Assembly (NCBI GenBank): GCA_032718565.1 | Contig: JAVGVS010000190.1 | Coordinates: 411,017 to 475,016, forward strand | Length of the DNA stretch: 64,000 bases | Reading direction: 5' to 3' | Source: Distichodus sexfasciatus | Lineage: Eukaryota > Chordata > Actinopteri > Characiformes > Distichodontidae | Shown: piece by piece, positions 11,655 to 23,500 of the stretch | Layout: each line of letters begins with the position of its first letter | Position numbering within the stretch: position 1 is the first letter of the stretch | Program-made: the position numbers and the translations under genes | The notes under the pieces: model-generated | Database searches by the model: none | Told to the model about the DNA's origin: nothing | The model's input: the letters and a program-made list of their open reading frames with translations, nothing else

Positions 11655-14513
11655 TGTGAGGCTTAAATTCCTTTCTCTTGTTCCTGCTGTAGTAGTGTGA
11701 CTTGAAGGTAACAGGGCAGGTCAGGTTGACTCATTTTGCATTTCCTGCGGGAGACAGGAGTAGAACACCACACAGAAACCTGAGTGTGTGTGTGTGTGAG
11801 TGATAGGTAATGAAAGTGTACGTGGTTACACAAACCCACCGTGATGGAAAGCTAGGAGTTCTAACTTGTTTCTCAGTCTAATCAGTTAAACAGTTTTACT
11901 CTTTAAACCCTTTCCTCTCATTTCATTAACCACTCAACAATTTCTAAATTATCCCCAAATAACAACACAACCTTCCTCGCTTAAAGGGGAATCCCACATA
12001 CAGTGAGCATGTTTTACTTTTTGATGCACTTTTTACAAAAAGATGCCAACCACACTGCCATAAATCAATGATGCATGTCTTGTTGCCATACCAACAGCAA
12101 GATTGACGGGACTAAAGGGGGTGGGGGGTGCAGAGTGGGTCCATGAGCAACATGGGGCTCCATTCATAATTGATGATGGTGTCAAACACAGAGAGGAGCC
12201 AAAGCCGGATGACAGCACAGCATAGGAAACAGACTAAGACCGACCTGTCATAAGTGTTAGGCAGTAATTTACTCACACCAAACATACAGCAGGCACTCCC
12301 TAAGACAATTAGTCCTATTCACATATTCTTATTTGCAACATATGCATGCATACAGGCACACTTAAAAAGTCACTTCCAAAATTTGTCTCAGCAACTCATG
12401 CAATAAGTATTTTTTCCAGTGTATAAAGCAAAGCCTCTTGGACTAAGTCAAGCAGCATCAATAAAATCTAAATATCTAAAACTGGAGCTCATGTGACTCA
12501 GCCACAATTCTTATTTTCTTATCAATTGGCATTAATTATAACTGCTTCCTGGGTTAGAAATGAAAGCGAAAGTTGTCTTGGTTATACCGTGTCTTGCCAT
12601 AGTCTCTGCAATCTGGTCATTACATACAAAGAAACCAAAAATTTACAGAAAATACACACTAATGTTCGATTAGGGAACTCTGTGGATTCTGTGTTACTGA
12701 TTTTCACTTAGTTGTATAAAAAAGGTATCCGGAGGGACAAAAGAATTAGTCAGGCAAGAACACAGAACACTAAAGCAATGCCACTGCACTGCAGCCAGGA
12801 GGACCAGTGTGCCTTTGTGATTTGTCCTCCACAGAATAAGAGATAGATCTTGGCTGTGTGCTTTAAGAGGAAGGCTCTAAGAGTGTCTCACTGCATCAGC
12901 AAGGGGGCAAACAGGTCCAGTGTTAGTCAAAGGATTCTGAAGTGAGGCCTGATTTCAGTCAGACACATCTCTAAACTTTTTAATCAGGTCTTGCGCTACC
13001 TGCATTAATGCCACCTATCACTTCAAAGTGCATTTTTAACTAGAAACCAGACATTTCAGGATAGACATTTGTGAGCATTTAAAGTTCCACATTATTCATA
13101 TTCAGCTGAACGTCGCCAAACCTCCTTGATATTGCACAAGCAAAAACAATTACTTGGTCACTTCCCTTCCATTCCATCTACTCCCACCACTCCCTCAACC
13201 TCATGGAACATCTGGCTCTCAAATTAGTCTCAAGCCAATCTCAAATCAGCATCTCGAAGTCAATCACTATGTATGTATGGTGCTGATGTCCCAAGGGTAA
13301 AGCAAAAAAAAAAAAATCAATAGATCTTAGCAGGAGTATTATTAAGGCAACTAGACTGTTCTATGTCAAAATATTTTAACATTCCATTGTAACGGGTGAC
13401 TTCTGGATTATTATTTTAAGGCCTGTTTTGATTTTCAAATACATTCTTAGTTCCTCATCATCACTGAGGCCATCTTTGTCTTCAGCTCTTCTTCTGGGCA
13501 GTGATGATGATTGTACACTATTTGTGCACTCTGGTTTACCAGTTAGTACAGCAAAAGGGAACGATGAATCACAGTCTAACTATTCCTGCTCATGGTTTAC
13601 TAGCGTTGGCTATGCATGTAGCTTGCATGACTGTATCTGGAATGCCCCTAATTATCATTATGGTCCCAAAATTACAGCTTCTAATGGACAAGAAGACTAC
13701 GACATCACCTCTCATGGGAGAGAACGTATAACAGAAATCTGCAGCTTTTCCATGCTCAGGGAAAAGGCGCGACAAAACAAACATGGTTGAGTAGCCTTCA
13801 TTTTGCTACACGAAGCAAACGTGGTTGAACACAAAGCTAGTTACGGTCGAGAAGGAGAATAGATTTGGTCTTTCCTTCCTTTTTAGTATTTGCAATGGTT
13901 TGCTATGCAGAAAAGATGTGCGACTGAGTTTAGATTTAATTTCAGTTTTTTTGCGGAGACGCCGTTTTTTAACCGATAAAAAGCTGAAGAAACGAGCGTG
14001 TGCGCCTTTCTTGCAAACACGCATTTCAGATGCTAATCTTTTATAAATGTAGCAATCTGGCATTAAAAAATGGGATTATCGTGGTCGCACCTGCCCGTTT
14101 AGGCCCAATGCGTGCACGCCAACATGGGAAAATCATCCACGACAAAGTGGGCCAAAAAGCGGCCCGGTGAGGTGGCCTCCGGCTCCAGAGCCCCATTTTT
14201 TTCGCCCCCCAACTTGCGTCTCCATTAAAGCACGTCTAAAAGTAAAACATGCTAACACACGCCAACACTCAAACTTTACAATTCCCCAAAAGGCAACCAA
14301 AACTATTTTCCCCTACGTCTCGACAGTCACCTCAGGGCGCTAACGTTAGCCGGACTCGCTTTTTCCCCCGGTGCACAAATTCCTGGATGGGGTAGTTAAT
14401 TAGCCATATAGCCTACCCTTTAGCCTAGCCAGCTAACACGTCTACCCCTGGTCCTCGCGCTTCTCCTCCTCACCCAAAAAGCTCGTTTTAACCCGAAACG
14501 TTCTTGGGCCTAC
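11655..14513. other. prrc2c intron 1, no gene seen
   Basis: About 2.9 kb with a short GT run near 11790, the 31-bp motif at 12889 and no exon that I can support. Its right end rises in CpG content from about 14080. Confidence 0.6.
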
Positions 14514-14700
14514 CTGTCTTCGCCGGTCCCGTCACTGACTGAAAAAACGTGGCTTTGTCCGTCCGAATGTCTGTATTTGTCGGCCCGCTTGGCCCCGAGT
14601 GTGTGTGTGTGTGTGTGGCCGGTAGCGGATTACAAAAAGCTTGCCTGTGCTAAGCTAAGCTAGGCTAGGTCCACGCTAGCTAGCTGTAACTCGGTGAGCG
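14514..14700 (-). other. prrc2c: Probable noncoding first exon of prrc2c
   Basis: A strong donor (GACAG then GTAGGCC on the minus strand) follows 14514 inside a CpG-rich block, with no long reading frame. It would splice to the acceptor at 11412. A short GT repeat (about 14599-14617) lies inside it. The upstream edge is a guess; no transcript data are available. Confidence 0.5.
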
Positions 14701-14869
14701 GCTCCTTTACAAGCTTGTGTCCGGTGCTCGCCCGTTTTCTCTTCTCTCTCCTTATGAGTCCGAAAAACGACGGACTGGTGATGTGCGGCTGCGGCTTTCC
14801 TTTATTTTATTTTATTTTCGTTTCTTTTCTTTCCCCCGTTGTCTCGTGTGAGAGGGGTCTCTCCTGTCG

Positions 14870-14950
14870 AGAGAGTGCGGCCTGTCGCACGATCAAAGAT
14901 GGCAGACGGCCAATCCAAGAGGATATGACGTCACGACGTCATGACGTACG
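14870..14950 (-). promoter_or_regulatory. prrc2c: prrc2c promoter core with CRE-like sites and a YY1-like site
   Basis: Visible sites are a perfect palindromic CRE (TGACGTCA, 14926-14933), an overlapping 12-bp palindrome ACGTCATGACGT (14936-14947), a YY1-type core AAGATGGC (about 14897-14904) and a CCAAT pentamer (14910-14914). CREB/ATF and YY1 sites are usual in TATA-less CpG-island promoters of housekeeping genes. Direction and start site are inferred from prrc2c exon 1 lying just to the left; initiation toward the right was not excluded. Confidence 0.55.
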
Positions 14951-15057
14951 CTCTCGGGACGCACGTTTAGCTGCTCACAATAAACCCCAACTTTTTAGCA
15001 ATAAAGAAAACTTGATTCATGTGTAAATCCTTTTATGGGAGCCTGTTTATGCCACGT

Positions 15058-15500
15058 AATGAAAGTAGCTCATAATAACGAGAAACTTTCTCATTTTTAC
15101 GAGACAAATAATGAGAAAGCTTTTCTATTAATAACGAGAAACGTTCTCTTTCTTAACAACTTTGTGTCTCCTATCTGTGAGAAAGTTACTACGAGATGGT
15201 TTTGCAAAAACGAGAATCTTTTCCATTATTACTTAGTTTATGAATAACATTGAATTACTACTTATCATAAACATTCTCATTACAATTAGAAATTTTCTCG
15301 TTATTACGACTTAATACCTCATAAAAACGAGATTTTTCTCATTGACAGTACCTTGTATCTTATTAAAACGATCGCATTATTCCAAATTAGTTTCTGAAAT
15401 TTTCTGATTGTTACGACTTAATTAGTCATAATAACGAGAAACGTTATGTTAACGTCTCATAATGAAGAGAAACTTTAATAAAGTGTCTCGTAAAAACGAA
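15058..15500 (+). repeat. Diffuse repeat of ACGAGAAA / TTTCTCGT units
   Basis: At least ten copies of TAACGAGAAA, TTACGAGA or their complement TTTCTCGTTATTACGA occur in 440 bp. Many form small palindromes such as GAGAAACTTTCTC. Isolated copies recur at 50288, 50560 and 51372-51410. Confidence 0.7.
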
Positions 15501-17158
15501 ACACTCTTCTTATGAACAATTATTACATTCTAAATACTATTATTTTATTATAAACAAATATAAGGACAAACAACAATCCCATATGTTATGTGCACTAATG
15601 CATACCCATGCCATCACAAATGTTGCACTGCATCAGCAAGGGGCAAACAGGTCCAAATTTTATTAAAAGAATTGAACTGAACTGATCAGTCAGTCACATC
15701 AACATAACACAGCAATACAAGCCACAAAAAGGAAAAACCTTAATGTAATATAGAATGAGAACAACCTCAACAATACACCAATGAGACACACTCTCCTTAT
15801 AAAGAATTATAAGTGGCGTTTAAGCATCTTTTGACTTTTGTCCTGATAAAGGCCCTTTTATGCAAAGTATTTTCCATTTCTTGTTATAAATAATTCCGTT
15901 TCTTTTTTTAGTTTGAGCAGCTGTCTGGTCTTGTGGTGGCCACAATTAAGAAATGGAAATCACTGTGTATAAGAGCGTCTCATAATCATACATTTGTACT
16001 GTGGTCTGTTTGCAATTAGAAATAGTCACTCACTTTGACTTTTACCAAAACTTTACGAGACAATTGCCACAGCCATCATATATTTTTTTACTTCTAATAC
16101 AATGCCATGCTGCTGTATAATTGTATATGCAGAATACAGTTTGGCATTGTATTACTGAAATAAGCAAGCTTTTGCTGGATTGCAGTATACAGTATGTTGC
16201 TGCAAAACCTGTAAATACTGTTAAGAATTAACTGTGCCTTCATAGATGCTATCTGGATAAATGCATCTATAGTGTAATTACAGTTTTCTCTGCTACTCCT
16301 CACTTGAATCTTAAACAGTGTCGGTTAATAATGTAGTTATGTTATATTCCATGGAATGTTAAAATATCAAAAGGATGAAAGTGATGAAACATCTTTCTCC
16401 AAGTAAAAAGATGACAACAAAGCAATATATGAAGATTTAAGATGGCATGACATGTTATGAAACTGAACAAAGTGTTTTTCAAGCCAAGTACTACTACTAA
16501 TAATGAGTAATTAAGGCTACTACATGGTCTAATACATACTACAAGAACTACAATTAAAAATAAATTTTTACAAACACAAAAACAATTTAGAAAAATCATC
16601 ATTTCAGTCTTGAAAATGGAAGAATAAGTACAATTAAAGTGCACGAAGCAAAATAAAATTAATGCACAATTTAGGTGCAAGTGTAAAGCGCAAATAATTC
16701 TTTCATTAACTGGAAAATCAATATTCATGACCATATGGGACTTTAGTCAAAAAAATATGAAAGCTACTTAATTCCGAAACAAAGTGGAACCTCTACACCC
16801 ATCAGGGGGTGAATCTATTAAGTAGGATACAGACTAGGCTTAATCCATGAAAGAAGAAACCAGCCCATTAAGTTTAGAAGTAGCCGGTGCTGTGTTCACC
16901 AATTTTAAGGAGACAGTAATTTGACACTTCTACAACGACCAGATTTAAAGTCAATTCAATAAGTCTTTAAAAATATTAATGAATTTATTTTTTGCCTATA
17001 TATGGTGGGATAATTAAATAAAGAACTCTCCTCAGTCCTTCACAAACCATACTGACATTCTCTGACTCAAAATGCTAAACACCAATGCTAAACACCAATG
17101 GCCTTTTTTAATTACCATTTTTTCTTAATCTTGTAAAACAAGTCTGTTGAAGAAATTA
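15501..17158. other. Spacer between prrc2c promoter and FMO copy A, no gene seen
   Basis: AT-rich sequence without a supported reading frame. It includes the 30-bp motif at 15626. Complemented AATAAA signals occur around 16983, which could serve FMO copy A if its 3' untranslated region is about 560 nt. Confidence 0.5.
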
Positions 17159-17378
17159 TTATTCATTCATTCATTATCCGTAGCGCTTAATCCCAACTGG
17201 GGTCGCAGGGGGACCGGAGCCTATCCCGGGAACTTTCGGGTGCAAGGCAAGGAACAACCCTGGGCAGATGCCAACACACCGCAGGGCACACACACACAGT
17301 CACACACACATTCACACCTTATGGGGCCAATTTAGAGTCGCCAGTTAACCTATAGCGCATGCCTTTGGACTGTGGAAT
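17159..17378 (-). mobile_element. 5'-truncated copy of the same SINE family
   Basis: It starts ATTCATTCATTCATTATCC, contains CAACTGGGGTCGCAGG, CCGGAGCCTATCCCGGG and the GGGGCCAATTTAGAGTCGCC block, and stops at CCTTTGGACTGTGG, losing the tRNA-like head. It lies about 160 bp beyond the FMO copy A stop codon. Confidence 0.75.
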
Positions 17379-17541
17379 GACAAATAATCACTCAAAATGT
17401 TAGAAGTAGCCATGTTGTTAAACTGGACCGTAAAATTTTTGTTTCTATATAGTGTGATAAAATAAATCTCAATTTCTTCACTAACCAAACAGACATTTTA
17501 GACTCAGGATGTTAAAAAGCAACTCTACACGGCCTCTCTCT

Positions 17542-20500
17542 TCACTGTGCGGATGGAGGTAAGGGCAGGTGAGCTCTAATTCGCTCCAGGAGAGAGGAGA
17601 AATCGGGCACAAAAGCGGACAGGCCGGTACGGGTGTAAAAGGCAGCAGAGAGCAGTGCGGCGGCGGAAACGGAGAGCAGGAGGACAAGGAGGGACGAGTG
17701 TGGTGATCTCTCCACCATGGGGACCTCACGCGTCTTCATGGGCTGTGCCACGCGCTGCCACTGGGTGAGGATGGCACTCCTGGCGCCCGCCCACCGGCCC
17801 GGACCCTGCAGCCGGTACTGGTATGGAGTGGACGGGCCGAACAGAACCCTCCAGCCGATGCTGGGATCGGTCAAAAAAAGTCGAAGGAGGCTGGGACGAA
17901 CCCCAATCTGACTGGCCAGCTCGTCCATGTAGGGCAGGTAATCCACCTGGATGGTGTGTCTCTGGGACGTCACATACCTAAGTGAGAGCGAGAGAGTTAG
18001 AGCGGGAAGTGCTGTCACGCAGTGTTTTTCATACTTGTAACTAACAACAACCAGTGTTCCACTCACAATACTGCTATTTACTTGAAATTTTCAGTGTTTA
18101 TTTTGGATGTCTGTCCATCGCTTTACTCTGATGCGGCTCTGAGTCGTGGGGGTGGGAAATGTAGTTCTCTCCCATATAGAGAGAGTATATCGAGAAGTGT
18201 AGTGTATCATGATATAGCTTAAAAATATTGCCATATTAATTTTAGGAGATATCGCCCAGCCCTACATGTAACCATGTTTTACCTGTTAGCCATGCACTTC
18301 TCCTTTGCCTTGACATCCTTCAGCATGGCATTCTTTGATGGAAGTTTGCTCAGTCCTGTTTGGTAACATCATCAATCAGCAAAAATCATCATAATATCAG
18401 GCATGCATATTCGAGTACGTATATACACCTTGTCATAGCATTAGACTGAAAATAAAACATTCCGAATACCAAGTGTACCTTTAAAGACGCGTGTGGCCCA
18501 GCGTGCCTGCATCTCCGAAATGGGCATGACGGCCCCGAGAGGCTGTATGAGGCCGATCACAGCGAGGGTGGGCTTCTCCAGGCCGGGAGGGAACGTGTAC
18601 TTATACAGCGACGTCTTGTTCGCCTTGACCGAGATCACGTGATCCGGAAGAAAGGGGAAGGAGAAAGTGTAGCCAGTGGCGAAAACGACCAGGTCGATGT
18701 CCTTCTCCACGGTGCCATCATCAAACACCACGCTGGAGCCTCGGAACTCGCACACGTTGGGTTTGACACAAACCGTGCCCGAGAGGATGCGGTTGGGCAG
18801 ATCGTCGTTCACCATGGGGTGCTGACTGAACAGCCTGGAGAGAACAAGTGACTTATTTTATTAGTAAAAGCGTTCACATATTTTTATAAGGGCCTATGTC
18901 CGCTGGCAGCGCCTATTTTCAATACAAATCCCGTGAGCTTCAGCGTTCAGAGCGTTAAATGCCTTTGACCGCTCTCAGAGAAAAAATAAAAGCATTTGAT
19001 GAACACAGGCCCTTTCTCTCCAGACATTCCACACAACACTGCCCTTTGTCATCATACAAGTGATTTGTGTGTGAACTGTGTTATGGGAATACAATGTAAA
19101 AAGATACTCATAAGGAATGACCTGTGTTTTGGCTGCAGTCCGTACAGTGCGTGGTTGAACCTCTCATTCAGACGTTTCTCTCCCATACTGGACAGCAGCC
19201 AAGCTGGCACAACTGCCTGAATCATTCGAAACATTCTGCTAAAGTTCATGTCCATCGGAACACCGTTTGACCCAACGCGATTCAGGATCCAGGAGCCCCT
19301 CCTGGTGCTCAGGAAAACCTGGAGATGCAAAAAGGAAATTTCAGTCAGGAGGTTGAAACAGAACAACTAGGTATGAACAGGAACCATGCAGTGTTAAAAT
19401 AGTTTAAAATACAGTGTATTGCAAATATTGCCTGATTTTTACGTTTCTTTCACGGTTGCATTTAGAATGAAATTTGGATCCAAAATATTTACTAATAATG
19501 AATATTATATTTTGTTTTATTGAAGTTATATACTGTGATAATATATAACTACAATACCATACAATACAATATTACACTATACTATATGACATTATACTAC
19601 ACTATACCTCACTTACATTTTAAATATATTAATTATAGATAGAAATACTGTACATATAGAGTAATATCTCGCTTTACATTGTTTACATATGTGTATGTAC
19701 ATACACACTGCCAATCAAAAGTTTGGACACAGCTTCCCATTCAATGTTTTTTCTTTATTTTCATTACTATTTACATTGTAGATTCTCACTAAAGGCATCA
19801 AAACTATGAATGAACTGTGTAAAGGCTTTATGACCCAGAAGGAGAGTGATGGAGTGCTGCACCAGATGGCCTGGCCTCCACGGTCACCTGACCAAACCCA
19901 ATTGAGATGGTTTGGGATGAGATGGACCGCAGAGTGAAGGCAAAAGGACCAACAAGTGCTCAGCATCTGTGGGAACTCCTTCAAGACTGTTGGAAAACCA
20001 TTTCAGGTGACTACCTCATGAAGCTCATCGAGAGAATGCCAAGAGTGTGCAAAGCAGTGATCAAAGCAAAGGGTGGTTATTTTCAAGACTCTAAGATATA
20101 AAACATGTTCTGGGTTATTTCACACTTTTTGTTTACTACATAATTCCATATGTGTTCATTCATAGTGCCTTCAGTGAGAATCTACAATGGAAATAGTCAT
20201 GATAATAAAGAATAAAACATTGAATGGGAAGGTGTGTGCAAACTTTTGACTGGTAGTGTATATTTTTTCCAGTATTTTATGTATTAAACATTTTATTTTA
20301 TGATATATTAGGCTTGTTATTTACGTTATGCACTTGTTTTAAATGGTGTAAGTCGACTCGTCAAACAGACACGTCAAAATGAGGTAATACGAGGTATTAC
20401 TCTACGTATAACCATAATACTATACTATTATTTAAGTAAAATATTATATCTGTATTTATTACAATAACAATAGTAAAACATCACCACAATACACAATAAT

Positions 20501-23500
20501 AGTATAATACACAATATTTTACCTTCATATGCAGGGAAAATTGTACTTTTATTTTCTATATATTTTATTTCCAAGCCTTATGTTGGACAAGAAATACTGA
20601 ATAGAATAAATGATTGTAGACCAGTTTGTGGAGCTTTTTAAATGTCTCCAATGAATCTTGTGGATTCCCTCCAGTTACATTCTTCCCTATTAACCGATAT
20701 TTAAAAGCCGGTGTTAAATGGATGTGCCTTATTGTTTATATTTTAATAGGGTTACAAATGAAGTCATTCTCCAGACTAGTTACCAAACTTCTGCAGTGTT
20801 TTTCCAGCAGGAGGCGCTCAAAGCCTGGAGCATTTCTGGACTCACTTGTTTGGTCATCCTGCTCAGCTCCACCGCGATGTCGCCTCCTGAATTACCAATT
20901 CCAATCACAACCACTCTCTTGTGTCGCCATTCCTCTGGGGTTTTGTAGTCACGGCTGTGGAAGTATTTTCCTGTGAATGTATCAAGTCCTGAAAAAAAGG
21001 GAGGGAATCATTCACCTCATTCTTAAGAAGAAATATGTTCTTAAAACCAGAGATGGGAATTAACAAAGTACAAATACTTAGTTACTGTCCTTAAGTAGCA
21101 CTTTCAGGTATCAGTACTTAACTTGATCATTTATTTTGGTGCCAACTTTTAACTTTTACTACGTGCATTTTTAGCATGAATATCTGTACTTTCTACTCCT
21201 TACATTTTCAAATCAGGCTCGTTACTCTTGTTTAGTTTCATTTACATGAGGTTTATTAGGCCATTTTGCTGCATTTTATCTGTTCCGTATCAATAACACG
21301 CACCATCCAGACAACTTGACTGCTTGGTTGAGGCTTTAAAACGTAGTAAACACACACAGAAAAGACAATCCCATTGCTGTACTGGTCTTTGCACATGACA
21401 CACAACACGACAGACACGATAAAGCGAGAGAGAGCAAGAGAGAGAGAGAAAGAGAGAGAGAGAGAGCGAGGAAAAGAAGCTAAGCTTGAAGCTCAGCGCC
21501 ACCAAATTCACTTCAGTTGAGTTGAGTTTATTTCTACAGTGCTCTTTACAGCTCTATAATATGTGTTGTATGATGTGTTGAGGATAGAGGCGATCATCAT
21601 GTTTAATGATGGTAATGATCAGTGCAGCTTTATGTATCATGTGGCTTTATTTTTCTCTGCTTGCGCTCTACATAACGCTTGGACATGGAGTCCAGTCAGC
21701 TTTGCCCTAAAATGCTGGTTTTGTCCTTCACAAGGCTACTTTATACTTCTATACTTTAAGTATGTTTCACAACCTGTACTTTTCACTTTAACTTGAGTAA
21801 AGAAGTCAAGTCAATACTTCAACCTTTACTAGAGTCTTTTTAAACACTTCTGCTTGAGTGAAGAATGCGTGTACTTTTCACACATCAGCTGAAAACACCG
21901 TTTTCTTGAAGATTCTGACATTCACCATAGTTTTCTTATTTAAGTTTTTATTTCTTAGGTAGGAACTCTATCTGCAACTGCTGAAGAGCACTTTTTGGGC
22001 AAGTTTTATTGCATGCATGTTTGTGTAAAACATTGGCTTGTTGGGTTTTCTTCAATTCTACAGTTTCTTAAGAACAATTTTTAAAAGATAGGAAAATATT
22101 GGCAAATGAGGCCCAGAGTTACGCACAAAAACCTAGCTTGAAAACCTAAAACCTCCTTTATATTTCTGTCAAATATAAAAAAGTGGTTAATAATTCCTAG
22201 AATCTGATTTTAAAAATGACCCAGCTTTTACGATTGATTAATATTTATAAAAAGTTTTCTTTTGGCCGCTCTTACAGAAGACCTTTAATACTGAAGTTAC
22301 ATAACATTCATTCACCCAGTCATTGTGAAGTTGGCTGCAGATGTGAGAGTTAATATTTAACGTTAACGTTCCCCCACGGAGGCTCTCCCGTTTTTGGCCA
22401 CAGCCACGCTCACTGGGGGCACGAGCTCCACCCGTCTTTTGGACCTCAGTTTTTACTGTTTTTTGTGGACTCTGTTTTTCCCGTTTTTGCCCAGTTTGTT
22501 CTCTGGTTTCTGTTTCCCCTCAATGAACCTGTTTTTGTATGCCTGCATTAGTGTCCTCATCCCCTTCCTGCAACCGCACCATGACAGATATATAAAATTT
22601 TAGTATTGATATTTCAATATTATTATTTAATTAATTATATCATACATAACAAAAATATTATATAGATAAATAAATTTTTTGTATTAATTGAATGCTTTTA
22701 TTATTAAATAAATTACAAAATGTCATCTATTTTTAATTTATTATTTGAGAATTGCTCTTATGAAACTGATTCCATAAAACCTTTGTGTGTTTTGACACCT
22801 ATACATATATAATATGTATTTCGTTGTTATTTGATTTTTTACGGAATTTTTTATGGAATATTTCTTAAAAGCATTCAATGCCATGTGGTGTTGATTTTCT
22901 CAGTTGGTTACAACCAAAAAATCAGTGAAATACATGCAACATAATTTTACTAAATTCTAAGACACTTACATTAAGAACTTCTACTTAATAAACTTTCCTC
23001 AACTATGAATATTTGTGTTTTACTGCAGGGTTTAGTTCATAAACATTTGTGTTTAGCTCATATAGGAGCCTCTGCAGTGACAGTATTATGCCGTATTTAA
23101 TGTAAGTTACCACCAGAAAGTCCGTTTTCATTAGTAATGATACAGATGTTTATTCAGACACCAAATCCAATTTTCCTAGTATGCGACTCACCCGTGTATT
23201 ACAAGTAAGAGTGTATAGTACACAACTGTGATGTGAGGTTTTGTACCTGGGAAGTCTTTAAGAGGCAGTTGGGGATGACAGTGGTGTCCAGTGCAGACGA
23301 GTACAGCATCAAACACGTGCTGCTCTTTCTTTCCATTCCTGTCCTCTGTCTCTACGTCCCACTGACCAGATTGAGTGAAGTCCCGTCTTGGAGTGACGTG
23401 AAGGACTTTTGTCTGAAACACACACAATGTAATCAAACTGATGTAAATTTGAAGTTATTTTCCTACAGTATTTTACTCTAGTTTCTGTATACAGTAAAAT

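Noticed and set aside
13428..13790. 120-codon frame in prrc2c intron 1
   Set aside because: No recognisable domain, no conserved splice context, and composition like the surrounding intron.
15058..15500. CRISPR-like array
   Set aside because: Repeat units vary in sequence and spacing and occur in both orientations, and the DNA is vertebrate.
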